A DNA stretch of 13,499 nucleotides from Peptococcaceae bacterium (GCA_013336365.1 JAAXTT010000028.1:1-13499), one strand, 5' to 3'. Positions 1 to 7,152 are shown, counted from the first letter of the stretch. Notes: a model not told the origin generated them from the letters alone. Made by a program: numbers and translations.

Positions 1-555
1 GGAGCATGGACATATTTAATCCTTTTCGCGATTATTTTTTCTGAAACCGGTTTTGTGTTCACACCTTTTCTTCCCGGAGACTCCCTATTATTTGTAATCG
101 GTGCCTTAGGTGCTTTGGGAGCTTTGAACTTCCAGCTTATCCTCCTGATTTTAATTATAGCTGCAGTTGGCGGGAATACTTTGAATTACTTTATCGGCAG
201 GATAGTTGGCCACCGGTTGATCAAAAACAAGGAATCCCGGCTTATTAAAAAGGAACACCTGGACAAGACCCAGGCATTTTACGAAAAACATGGAGGGAAA
301 GCGATAATTTTATCCAGATTCTTGCCCATATTTCGGACCTTTGCACCCTTTATTGCAGGAATCGGCAGGATGGATTTTATAAGGTTTTCACTTTACAATA
401 TAGCCGGAGGACTTTCCTGGGTTTTGGCTTTTATGTTTGGAGGCTATTATTTCGGGAATATCCCGGCGGTAAAGGATAATTTCACCTATGTCGTTCTGGG
501 CATAATCATTGTATCCCTTATTCCTGCTGTTATTGCCAAGTTAAAAAGCAAATAA
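1..555 (+). CDS. DedA family membrane protein (5' end outside window)
   Basis: DedA-family integral membrane protein; in characterised bacteria these act as undecaprenyl-phosphate or phospholipid translocases/scramblases or affect membrane homeostasis. Frame 1 is open from base 1 and encodes ETGFVFTPFLPGDSLLF, the family's N-terminal signature, so the GTG at 55 lies inside this motif and is not the start. Roughly 25-40 residues are probably missing to the left. Further family marks are GNTLNYFIGRIVG, then SRFLPIFRTFAPFIAGIGRM with its conserved arginines, then a hydrophobic C-terminal half ending at TAA 553-555. Its 3' end faces the 3' end of the GT-C gene with an 8-base gap and no clear terminator. 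A role in recycling lipid carrier for the neighbouring glycopolymer genes is possible but is inference only. Family assignment is firm; substrate is unknown. Confidence 0.92.
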   Translation, partial: GAWTYLILFAIIFSETGFVFTPFLPGDSLLFVIGALGALGALNFQLILLILIIAAVGGNTLNYFIGRIVGHRLIKNKESRLIKKEHLDKTQAFYEKHGGKAIILSRFLPIFRTFAPFIAGIGRMDFIRFSLYNIAGGLSWVLAFMFGGYYFGNIPAVKDNFTYVVLGIIIVSLIPAVIAKLKSK

Positions 556-563
556 CCCTATCA

Positions 564-2111
564 CTACTTATAAATTGCCCCTCTGAAGGGCATGCTTTCC
601 ACTAGCTTCATGCCATAAAGCTCCCGGGGTTGCTGGAAATAAAGCCTCTTCCAGCTGGGGTCCGCTTCAGGCATATGCCAAAGAATCCTATCTGACAAGA
701 AAAAGGCGCCCACCCGTGCCCGACTCTGAATCTCAGGAATCATCTGCACACTGTAGGGTATCTTACAGGCAAAGCGATCACCATACCAGCTTACCAGATG
801 ACCTTCATTGGTGAGAATCAGCTGATCATTTGGAACCATCGATGCCAGCTCCCGGATTATCCTTGAATATCTCTCTCTGTCGGGAGGCACCATTTCAGGT
901 GGTTTTTGACCGACAATATTCTGAAAGGAAAGAAAGAGGATAAAAATTACTGCCAAAAGGTGAGGGACAGTTCTAAAATTCAATTTTTCCGCAAGATAAT
1001 AGCCGATTTTCAAAAGCCCCCCAATAGCAAAAATTATATAAAAAGGGGTAAAAATAACAAAAAGTCTGGGAATCAGATGGATTACCAGCAGCGCACCCAG
1101 CTGGCTGAGGTAGCACATTATCAGCAGGGGTTTTATTCCCGAGACCTTTTTTCCAAAGGGGATCAGCAGAGAAATAACAAATAGGATAAAGAAAAATCCG
1201 GTGACAAAGTTAATCTGATCAGTCAGAGCAATTTCCCGGTACAGAAGCCAGTTTTCTGAAATCTTAACAATCAACAGATCCAAATGGTTGGTGACAAACT
1301 GACCCACCTCCACCTTGGAGGTAAAAAGGTAAAGACTGTAGTCCGGATAGAGTCTGGTAAACATTACCGGCTCATATTTTTGCAAAGAAAACAAAGGATT
1401 TTGGAAGAGCACAGTATTTCTTATAAGCCAGGGCAGGATTACCGCCAAAAAGCCCAAAAGCATCCGGCCGGCCGGGGGAAGGCCTTTTTTTCTGTAATGC
1501 CAGCGGTAAATAAGAAAAAAGGGCAGAAAGAGCAGCCCATTGTAGCGAGCCAGATAAAATAGCCCCAGAACGCCTCCGGCCAGCCAGTCACCCAGAGTGT
1601 TTTTCAGCCTCTGATTGGAGACGGTAAGTACAGCCAGAGCCATTAAAAACATGGCAATTGGCTCAGTCATTCCGGAAATGCTGAAGCTAAGAAGGGAAGG
1701 GGTCAGGCTGTAAACGAAAACCGCTCCTATTGCTGTCATGTAGCCGAACCACTGTCTGGCCAGTAAAAAGATTACCGGGCCGGTCAGAATAAAGAAAAAA
1801 CCGGAACCAAGAGCACTGGCTTCATCAGTAAAGCCTAGGACCTTTTGAAATCCGGCCAGTATCAGAGGCCAAAGGGGAGCCCGCCAAAGATCAGGCTGGG
1901 GTATCCCATGGTGGGCCAGTCCCAGAGGGGTTATATACTGGGAGATAAAGCCCTGTCCCCGGGCAACGTTTCTGGCAATGCCGGCATAATCCATAGCATC
2001 ATTGAGAATCAGCCCGGTAAAATAGGTTTTGTAGTAAAGATACCAGATTGCAGCGGTAAACAGAGTAGATAATATCAAGGCCGCTGCAGTCTTTAGATAT
2101 AGCCTGTTCAA
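564..2111 (-). CDS. GT-C fold membrane glycosyltransferase (PMT/ArnT-like, GT39 type)
   Basis: Polytopic protein of 515 residues resembling ArnT/PMT-type GT-C enzymes, which use polyprenyl-phosphate-linked sugars on the outer face of the membrane. After the first membrane segment (about 8-30) comes the external loop with LNDAMDYAGIARNVARGQGF (acidic D38 and D41), the usual catalytic/donor loop signature, followed by PDLWRAPLWPLILA around 73-86. About ten hydrophobic segments follow, then a soluble C-terminal part from about residue 400. The start is TTG at 2111, supported by GAGGT six bases upstream. It is the last gene of a minus-strand run and lies 39 bases downstream of the small ArnE-like transporter, fitting a flip-then-transfer pair. 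The sugar donor could be the polyprenyl-phosphate pentose made by the UbiA protein at the head of the run (inference). Acceptor unknown. Confidence 0.82.
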   Translation of the reverse strand: MNRLYLKTAAALILSTLFTAAIWYLYYKTYFTGLILNDAMDYAGIARNVARGQGFISQYITPLGLAHHGIPQPDLWRAPLWPLILAGFQKVLGFTDEASALGSGFFFILTGPVIFLLARQWFGYMTAIGAVFVYSLTPSLLSFSISGMTEPIAMFLMALAVLTVSNQRLKNTLGDWLAGGVLGLFYLARYNGLLFLPFFLIYRWHYRKKGLPPAGRMLLGFLAVILPWLIRNTVLFQNPLFSLQKYEPVMFTRLYPDYSLYLFTSKVEVGQFVTNHLDLLIVKISENWLLYREIALTDQINFVTGFFFILFVISLLIPFGKKVSGIKPLLIMCYLSQLGALLVIHLIPRLFVIFTPFYIIFAIGGLLKIGYYLAEKLNFRTVPHLLAVIFILFLSFQNIVGQKPPEMVPPDRERYSRIIRELASMVPNDQLILTNEGHLVSWYGDRFACKIPYSVQMIPEIQSRARVGAFFLSDRILWHMPEADPSWKRLYFQQPRELYGMKLVESMPFRGAIYK

Positions 2112-2150
2112 TTTTTTACCTCAGAATATAGAAATATACAGCCTGTTTTT

Positions 2151-2516
2151 TTATCTTGCCAGCACCCAAACTCCGCTTAAAATCAGCACTGCCCCCAAAA
2201 TATGCACTGAGCTTATGCTTTCCTTAAAGCACAGGGCGGAAAAGAGAAAGACCAGGAGAAACCCCGCACCGGTCATAATCGGATAGGCAATGCTAAGATT
2301 TAGCCTGCTGAGAACTACACTGTAGGCGGCCAGGGCAAGGCCAAAAAGCGCCACTCCACCAATCAGAAAAGGATTTTTCAAGGCCTGAAGCACTGCCTGA
2401 AAAACCGCGGCATTTTCCAGAAATATCGGACTCTGCCTCATGGCAGCCTTGATCAGGATATTAGCGCCCGCATTGCAAATAATAGCAATAATAAGAATAA
2501 GATAGGTGCTGTTCAT
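2151..2516 (-). CDS. Small EamA/ArnE-like four-helix transporter (putative lipid-linked sugar flippase subunit)
   Basis: A 121-residue, almost wholly hydrophobic protein with four predicted membrane helices (about 3-22, 48-66, 77-95 and 103-120), the size of SMR and ArnE/ArnF proteins. The motif NAGANILIKAA at 15-25 and LSIAYPIMTGAGFLLVFLF near 74-92 are typical of the drug/metabolite transporter superfamily. When aligned to EmrE, the position of the essential proton- and drug-binding Glu14 is Asn15 here. That argues against a multidrug pump and for the ArnE/F-like group that moves polyprenyl-phosphate aminoarabinose. ATG start at 2516 with AAGGG eight bases upstream. It sits 33 bases after DUF362 and 39 bases before the GT-C enzyme in one operon. 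The lipid-linked sugar role is inferred from context; such proteins may work as homo- or heterodimers, and no partner is visible here. Confidence 0.78.
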   Translation of the reverse strand: MNSTYLILIIAIICNAGANILIKAAMRQSPIFLENAAVFQAVLQALKNPFLIGGVALFGLALAAYSVVLSRLNLSIAYPIMTGAGFLLVFLFSALCFKESISSVHILGAVLILSGVWVLAR

Positions 2517-2549
2517 TAGGCATTCCCTTCTGACTTAGGTAAAGGCGGT

Positions 2550-3623
2550 TTAATATTTATCAAATAATTTACCCCACTTGGTTTCGGCGAATTCATCGAT
2601 CCTTTTCTTTCCTACAGTAGGGTACCAAAGGTAATCATGGTAAACATTGGAGGCAAAGGGGGCCCAGGCCATGAGAGGCCCATGGAGCAGCATTTTTTCC
2701 AGGGGCTTGAGACAGCCCTTGCGAATCATCTGATCTCCCCAGATAACCAGGCTTTTTTTAGTTTCAAAGCCAAAATTCACCTGACTGATGTCTGTCCCTA
2801 CAATATCGATATTTTCCATTCGGGCATTGCCCAGACCCATTTCATCACACATCCGCAGATAGGGAATTGAAAGGGGATCAAAGCCCATCATTTTGGCAGC
2901 TACTGCATCGATAGCCACCGAGTCTCCCGAGGCAAGGATGTAGTCCTTTACCCTCGGAATCATAGTCCGGGGGCCGGCACCGTCACCGGCAATGGTTCCG
3001 TCCATTACTGCAAAAATTCCCGGATGGATTTCCCTTTGTAGTAGCATTAAATCTACCAGGGTTTCATGCATATGCTTGTGGCAATAATGGCGAACCTCTT
3101 TGAGCAGACCGCCGAAGGAGTTTTTAATGGCTCCGGTGGTGGTGCTGTGGCCATGAGTTTTCACTGTAGGCAGATGAAGAACACTGCGGTCCAAAAACAT
3201 TTTGGGAATTTTTATCCCTTCGGGGAAAATTTTGTCCAGCACCAGCAGCTTTGCCTTGGGTTGAAACACAACCCACTCTACCTCGGGAAGAGGGGTATAG
3301 CTGAGTCCGTATTTATTCAGCACCGGCATCCATTTGTTATTGATTGCACCCTGGATAGGATTGGTGACCACGGTTTTGTTTTCCACCGGCAGCAGGCTTT
3401 CCTTCGGGTAGCCATCCTCCAGCATGGTTTTTACTGTGCCCTCCAGCTGCCAGGGCTGGGAGGAGCAGGCCGGAAAATACTTGGTCCAGGACAGATTCAG
3501 CTTGATAATAGTCTCCCGATTGGCCGGAAGATATTTTTGGTACTCAGCTAACTTCATCAGCTGGGCATAGTCCTCAAGAATAGTGTCCGGAGTAGTTTTT
3601 AAAACAGAAACAATTGAGCCCAT
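2550..3623 (-). CDS. DUF362 domain protein
   Basis: Soluble-looking protein of 357 residues with DUF362 marks: LPTVKTH at 151-157, TGAIKNSFGGLL at 163-174, and VMDGTIAGDGAGPR near 206-219. The biochemical function of DUF362 is not established. Many members are fused to a ferredoxin domain; this one has no CxxCxxC cluster. A histidine/cysteine-dense stretch, HYCHKHMH at 179-186, could bind metal, though related proteins keep only some of these residues (recollection). The longest frame begins at an ATG at 3665, but the true start is almost certainly the ATG at 3623: a perfect AAGGAGG at 3632-3638 sits eight bases upstream and would otherwise encode residues inside the longer version. It lies 78 bases after the UbiA gene and 33 bases before the ArnE-like gene, so it is probably cotranscribed with a lipid-linked sugar pathway. 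No membrane segment or signal peptide is seen. Confidence 0.88.
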   Translation of the reverse strand: MGSIVSVLKTTPDTILEDYAQLMKLAEYQKYLPANRETIIKLNLSWTKYFPACSSQPWQLEGTVKTMLEDGYPKESLLPVENKTVVTNPIQGAINNKWMPVLNKYGLSYTPLPEVEWVVFQPKAKLLVLDKIFPEGIKIPKMFLDRSVLHLPTVKTHGHSTTTGAIKNSFGGLLKEVRHYCHKHMHETLVDLMLLQREIHPGIFAVMDGTIAGDGAGPRTMIPRVKDYILASGDSVAIDAVAAKMMGFDPLSIPYLRMCDEMGLGNARMENIDIVGTDISQVNFGFETKKSLVIWGDQMIRKGCLKPLEKMLLHGPLMAWAPFASNVYHDYLWYPTVGKKRIDEFAETKWGKLFDKY

Positions 3624-3631
3624 AAGTAATT

Positions 3632-3638
3632 CCTCCTT
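3632..3638 (-). promoter_or_regulatory. Ribosome binding site that sets the DUF362 start
   Basis: On the minus strand AAGGAGG is followed by eight bases and then ATG at 3623-3621. This is the best Shine-Dalgarno match in the minus-strand operon. It moves the start 14 codons downstream of the longest open frame. Confidence 0.9.
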
Positions 3639-3701
3639 GGAAAGTAGCTGAAAGCCTTGTTGCATAAGCCGGCAGCTAGCATATTTTTTAGTTTGATATT
3701 T

Positions 3702-4556
3702 CTATCCCCAATACAGCAGTCCCATTGATACTGCTCCCCACAAAATCACTGCAAGCTGTAGGGGGCGGTCTCCAATAATAATATCCTCCGGGCTGCCTCC
3801 GGAATTTTCGTTATAGACCAGAAAAAGGTAGCGAAAAAGTCCGAACAGGACGAAGGGTATGGTAATCATAGAGCTTAGGTGCTGCCCCGCCTTAAAGGTA
3901 TAAAGAAAATAGCTGACGATAGTTGAGGTGGCAACTATAGAAATCATTTGATCGATTAGGGCGATTGTGTACATATCCAGAGAATCCCTGTGCTCACTGG
4001 CAGTATCCCCCAGAATTATCTTTTCATTTCGCCTTTTGCCAAGGGCAAGGAACAGGGCGAGAAAGAAGGTGCACATCACAGCCCAAGGGGAAAGATAGAC
4101 ATTGATAACCTCAACTCCTGCCACCACCCGCAGTACAAAGCCAAGGGCGATGGTAAAGACATCGAGAATTATAAATTTTTTAATATAGAAGGAATAAAGG
4201 AGCATCAAAACAAAATAGACAGCGGTAATTATACCGGTGCTCACAGACAGGAAAAAGGCCAGGCTCAAAGCACTGACTGTCAGAAGGACAGCTGCTGTGC
4301 CTGCACCCCTGACTGAGATAAGGCCTGCCGGGAGAGGGCGATGTTTCTTTTTCGGATGTTTTTTATCCTTCTCCAGATCGCAGATATCATTAATCAGGTA
4401 CACTGCACCACTGATCAGGCAAAACACAACAAAACAGCCGAATACTTTTAGGAGCATGGTGCTGTTGAAGAGGTTTCCGGAGAAAATTATCCCGGCGAAT
4501 ATAAAGAGATTTTTTGTCCATTGCTTTGGCCGCATGGCAGTTAAATAATGCTGCAC
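3702..4556 (-). CDS. UbiA-family polyprenyl-phosphate phosphoribosyltransferase (DPPR synthase-like)
   Basis: UbiA-superfamily prenyltransferase of 284 residues from the chosen start. The N-terminal MRPKQWTKNLFIFAG and the first Asp-rich motif NDICDLEKDKKHPKKKHRPL (N56, D57, D60, D64) closely match the signature of decaprenyl-phosphate phosphoribosyltransferase, the enzyme that joins PRPP to polyprenyl phosphate in mycobacterial arabinan synthesis, rather than quinone- or heme-pathway UbiA enzymes. LGKRRNEK lies after the mid-protein helices, and about eight to nine hydrophobic helices are present. The longest frame begins at a TTG at 4676 with no ribosome binding site and adds 40 unconserved, partly polar residues. 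A GTG at 4556 has GAAAGG eight bases upstream and gives the usual family N-terminus, so it is preferred. First gene of the minus-strand run with DUF362, an ArnE-like transporter and a GT-C enzyme. No DprE1/DprE2-like epimerase genes are in the window, so the final sugar (ribose, arabinose or other) cannot be told. Confidence 0.85.
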   Translation of the reverse strand: MQHYLTAMRPKQWTKNLFIFAGIIFSGNLFNSTMLLKVFGCFVVFCLISGAVYLINDICDLEKDKKHPKKKHRPLPAGLISVRGAGTAAVLLTVSALSLAFFLSVSTGIITAVYFVLMLLYSFYIKKFIILDVFTIALGFVLRVVAGVEVINVYLSPWAVMCTFFLALFLALGKRRNEKIILGDTASEHRDSLDMYTIALIDQMISIVATSTIVSYFLYTFKAGQHLSSMITIPFVLFGLFRYLFLVYNENSGGSPEDIIIGDRPLQLAVILWGAVSMGLLYWG

Positions 4557-4660
4557 CGAAATAGCCTTTCTTGTAACAGGATGGTTTTGACTTCGACAAA
4601 GATAAGGGGGAATCCTGCTGAACAAATATCGGCAGAAAAAATAGGTGTCCTTATCATGCC

Positions 4661-4672
4661 CCGGATATCCGG
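4661..4672. repeat. Perfect 12-bp palindrome in the divergent intergenic region
   Basis: CCGGATATCCGG is a perfect inverted repeat in the 213-base gap between the divergent UbiA and TagA-family genes. It could be an operator or a chance site; CCGG is common throughout this window, and a similar GATATCCGG string occurs inside fabZ. No second copy is seen in other promoter regions here. Confidence 0.3.
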
Positions 4673-4732
4673 CCAAAGGCTGTGATTTTATTAGGGATTC
4701 CTTCCAATCTACTGGAGCAGTGGAAAAAATTG

Positions 4733-4741
4733 TGGTAAAAT
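4733..4741 (+). promoter_or_regulatory. Putative extended -10 promoter of the TagA-family/csaB operon
   Basis: TGGTAAAAT fits an extended -10 (TGnTAAAAT), with the -10 hexamer at 4736-4741, about 29 bases before the ATG at 4770. At 17-bp spacing the -35 would be TGGAGC, a weak match. The leader would be short. The same TGnTAAAAT form precedes the GT4 gene at 10054-10062. Confidence 0.45.
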
Positions 4742-4769
4742 GTTAGGATAATTAAAATAATGGTGGAAT

Positions 4770-5522
4770 ATGCGATTAGATGTGCTTGGAGCACCGGTAG
4801 ACAGACTTGAACTGGACCAATTTGTTGAAGCAATATCTCAAAAGCTGAAGGAGGACAAAGCCTGTTTTGTTGTCACCCTCAATCCGGAGATGCTTTGTTG
4901 TGCCCAGGGTCAATGTGATTTGATGGATATAATTAAAAGCGCGGATTTGGTCACCCCGGATGGAGTAGGGATTGTCTGGGCCTGCAAGATGGCTGGTCAG
5001 CCTGTTTCGGAAAGAGTAACTGGAATAGATTTGATGATGAAGCTGCTGGAGCATTCTGGAGCTTCCGGCTGGCGGGTATTTTTCCTGGGCTCTGCACCGG
5101 GAGTCCCGGAGGCTGCAGCCAAAAGGGCAGAGGCAATGTTCCCGGGAATTAATATAGTAGGGACTCAGCACGGATATTTTACCGAACAGGAAAATCAGGA
5201 TGTTTTGACTAAAATAGCACAGGCATCTCCGGACCTGGTATTTGTTGCCTTAGGCTCTCCCCGTCAGGAAAGATGGATAGATCAGAACCGGGAGCAATTG
5301 GGCAAGGTTATGCTGATGGGTGTCGGGGGAAGCCTGGATGTTCTCTCCGGTGTTGTTCAACGCTCTCCCCGCTGGTTTAATGAAAGAAACCTGGAGTGGC
5401 TGGGGCGGCTTTTGTGTCAGCCCAGTCGCTGGAAAAGAATGTTAGTCTTGCCCAAATTTGTTGTTATGGTATATCTTAAGCATAGATTCAGACTTTGCAA
5501 GAAATCAAAAGGCAAGGTATAA
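4770..5522 (+). CDS. WecG/TagA/CpsF family (GT26) glycosyltransferase
   Basis: GT26 glycosyltransferase of 250 residues, normal family length. TagA/TarA adds N-acetylmannosamine to undecaprenyl-diphosphate-GlcNAc as the committed linkage step of wall polymers, at the inner face of the membrane. Family motifs in order: VVTLNPEML (T36, N38), VTPDGVGIVWACK (D64, matching the proposed catalytic Asp), VFLGSAPG, a long SPDLVFVALGSPRQERWI, VGGSLDVLSGVVQRSPRW, and a basic, aromatic C-terminus ERNLEWLGRLLCQPSRWKRM that in this family forms the membrane-binding appendage. The ATG start has only GGTGG three bases away, a weak ribosome binding site, but an in-frame stop at 4758-4760 excludes a longer start. 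First gene of a plus-strand operon with csaB 27 bases downstream. The specific sugar is inferred from family knowledge; related members transfer other aminosugars (CpsF, WecG). Confidence 0.93.
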   Translation: MRLDVLGAPVDRLELDQFVEAISQKLKEDKACFVVTLNPEMLCCAQGQCDLMDIIKSADLVTPDGVGIVWACKMAGQPVSERVTGIDLMMKLLEHSGASGWRVFFLGSAPGVPEAAAKRAEAMFPGINIVGTQHGYFTEQENQDVLTKIAQASPDLVFVALGSPRQERWIDQNREQLGKVMLMGVGGSLDVLSGVVQRSPRWFNERNLEWLGRLLCQPSRWKRMLVLPKFVVMVYLKHRFRLCKKSKGKV

Positions 5523-5549
5523 AGTGAACTTGATTCGGGGGACATATTA

Positions 5550-6647
5550 ATGCCCAGGGTTGTTATTTCAGGATACTATGGGTTTCAGAACAATGGTGAC
5601 GAAGCAATGCTTTATGCCATGCTAGAGGCTCTGGACAAAAAAATCCAGGGCTTTGACCCCGTTGTTTTATCTAAAGACCCGTTAAAAACCCAGGAGTTTT
5701 TTGGTGTGCGATCCATACCCAGGCATGACCTTAGGGCAATTATTACCGAAATAAATCAGGCGGACCTGCTGATCAGCGGGGGCGGCGGACTGCTCCAGGA
5801 TGTGACCGGACCAAACAGTATTTTGTATTATCTTGGGATTGTAACTATGGCTCGGCTTATGAAAAAGCCGGTGCTTTTTTATGGTCAGGGCATCGGCCCA
5901 ATCAACACCAAACTGGGCATGACTCTGATGAGCTTGGTGGCAAACAGGGTTGATTTGATTGCAGTAAGGGACCATGAGTCAAAGGCTGAGCTGGCAAGGC
6001 TTGGGGTTACAAAGCCCAGGATTGAGGTCACTGCTGATCCGGCTCTGGGAATTGATGTAACCAGGATTGACTCTGGTTTGGGCAGTGCTATTTTGGCTGA
6101 GGCCGGGATTAATGAGACTGATCGGCTGGTGGGAATTTCAGTTCGTAGCTGGAAGGGTGATGATTCTTACAAGGGAGTTATTGCCAAGGTTTGTGATGAT
6201 TTACAGGCTCAGGTCATGCAGGTTGTTTTTCTACACATGCATTACCCTCTCGATGTGGATGCCGGCAGGGAAATAGCCGCATTGATGAAGGTCAGACCCT
6301 ATATAATTCAAAAGGCCCTCAATTTCAAGGAAATGCTTTCCCTTATCTCTAAAACCAAAATGATTATCGGCATGCGGCTGCATTTTTTAATATTCGGCGC
6401 GCTTCTTGGCATACCCATGGTGGGATTATCTTATGATCCCAAGGTAGACAGCTTTTTACGGCTGGTGGATATGCCCTCCGGCGGATCGGTGGAAAATCTG
6501 GATTACCCCATATTTTCTTCGAAGGTCTCTCAAGCCCTTGCTTCCTCAGAGGAATTAAAGCTAAGACTGGCTCAAAAGGTTGCAGTTCTCAGCAAGGAAG
6601 CCTTACGGGGCTCTGATCTGGCAAGGGAGATACTGGACAAGCCATAG
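5550..6647 (+). CDS. csaB: Polysaccharide pyruvyl transferase CsaB
   Basis: CsaB transfers a pyruvyl group from phosphoenolpyruvate to the secondary cell-wall polymer, making the ketal that SLH-domain proteins recognise. The protein has 365 residues, typical length. It begins VVISGYYGFQNNGDEAML, the family's N-terminal signature, then LLISGGGGLLQDVTG (77-80 Gly cluster), PVLFYGQGIGPI near 107-118, IAVRDHES, VTADPALG, and IIGMRLHFLIFGALLGIPMV (R276, H278), which matches the conserved C-terminal active-site region of pyruvyl transferases. The ATG is preceded by GGGGGA at seven bases. It follows the TagA-family gene and is followed 49 bases later by a small exported protein and then an LCP ligase, consistent with pyruvylated wall polymer synthesis and attachment. 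No SLH-domain protein is in the window. Confidence 0.95.
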   Translation: MPRVVISGYYGFQNNGDEAMLYAMLEALDKKIQGFDPVVLSKDPLKTQEFFGVRSIPRHDLRAIITEINQADLLISGGGGLLQDVTGPNSILYYLGIVTMARLMKKPVLFYGQGIGPINTKLGMTLMSLVANRVDLIAVRDHESKAELARLGVTKPRIEVTADPALGIDVTRIDSGLGSAILAEAGINETDRLVGISVRSWKGDDSYKGVIAKVCDDLQAQVMQVVFLHMHYPLDVDAGREIAALMKVRPYIIQKALNFKEMLSLISKTKMIIGMRLHFLIFGALLGIPMVGLSYDPKVDSFLRLVDMPSGGSVENLDYPIFSSKVSQALASSEELKLRLAQKVAVLSKEALRGSDLAREILDKP

Positions 6648-6696
6648 GGAACTTTTTTGTGAGTTTTTCGTCAAAGAATTTACGGAGGGATATTAA

Positions 6697-7134
6697 ATGG
6701 TGTTTGCAAAATCTAAAAAAATGCTTTTAGTGCTGCTGGTTGCCGGGGCTTTGGTTTTCAGCCTGACAATAGCGGTTTATGCGGATATTATAGAGCCGGG
6801 CAGTAAGGAAGATCCCTTGGCAACAAAAAGCTATGTAGACAGCCAGCTGGCAAAAATTTCTGGGCAGGGCGTCCAGTGGCAGGTTGCAGATTTGCTGACC
6901 GGTCAGCAGCTGATTGCCGAGGCCGGAACCGAACTGATCCTTCGGGCCGGAAAAGCGGTAATTGTGGATTCTACCGGAAATGGGATTCCTGATCTGACAG
7001 CCGGGACAAATATTCTGGCCGGCAAAGGCCTTAGCCTAAACCACCATATTCTTGTTCCCAGGGCCGATGGTCGGGGCATTCGGGCAACAGAAAAGGCGGT
7101 TGTTATGTATAAGGGCGGAATAAGTGTGAAATAA
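6697..7134 (+). CDS. Small exported protein of unknown function
   Basis: A 145-residue protein that I cannot assign to a named family. It has a clear signal peptide: basic start (KSKK), hydrophobic stretch about 9-27, and a VYA-D cleavage site at 29/30, giving a mature protein of about 116 residues. The mature N-terminus EPGSKEDPLATKSYVDSQLA resembles a motif I recall from small exported clostridial proteins. The rest is Gly- and beta-strand-rich (LIAEAGTELILRAGKAVIVD, then HHILVPRADGRGIRA, then AVVMYKGG) with no cysteine, no membrane anchor and no SLH motif. The ATG has GGAGGG seven bases upstream. It lies between csaB and the LCP gene in the same direction, so a role at the cell surface linked to the wall polymer is plausible but unproven. 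A stable hairpin begins at its stop codon. Confidence 0.85.
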   Translation: MVFAKSKKMLLVLLVAGALVFSLTIAVYADIIEPGSKEDPLATKSYVDSQLAKISGQGVQWQVADLLTGQQLIAEAGTELILRAGKAVIVDSTGNGIPDLTAGTNILAGKGLSLNHHILVPRADGRGIRATEKAVVMYKGGISVK

Positions 7135-7152
7135 CCGGGAAGATTTCCCGGT
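7134..7152 (+). terminator. Hairpin at the stop codon of the small exported gene (attenuator or weak terminator)
   Basis: ACCGGGAA (7134-7141) and TTCCCGGT (7145-7152) form a perfect 8-bp stem with a 3-base GAT loop, starting on the last base of the stop codon TAA. The downstream stretch is AT-rich but the T-run (7165-7170) is about 12 bases away, so it is not a canonical intrinsic terminator. It may lower expression of the LCP gene relative to the upstream genes, or stabilise the upstream message. Confidence 0.5.

Noticed and set aside
55..555. DedA gene starting at GTG 55
   Set aside because: The frame is open to base 1 and the conserved ETGFVFTPFLPGDSLLF motif begins before base 55, so the gene enters from outside the window.
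556..620. Terminator between the convergent DedA and GT-C genes
   Set aside because: A TGCCC/GGGCA stem of 5 bp exists at about 578-594, but it lies inside the GT-C coding end and has no T-run on either strand.
2151..2516. Multidrug SMR pump of EmrE type
   Set aside because: The essential Glu14 position is Asn15, and the neighbours point to lipid-linked sugar transport.
3066..3551. 161-codon plus-strand open frame opposite DUF362
   Set aside because: It is antisense to a well-supported gene, has no recognisable domain and no clear ribosome binding site.
3645..3678. Inverted repeat TAGCTG/CAGCTA upstream of the DUF362 gene
   Set aside because: Only 6 bp with a 22-base loop and no T-run; it does not look like a terminator or a known riboswitch.
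4760..4810. Short 16-codon open frame overlapping the TagA-family start
   Set aside because: It begins with ATG but has no ribosome binding site and encodes nothing recognisable; probably chance.
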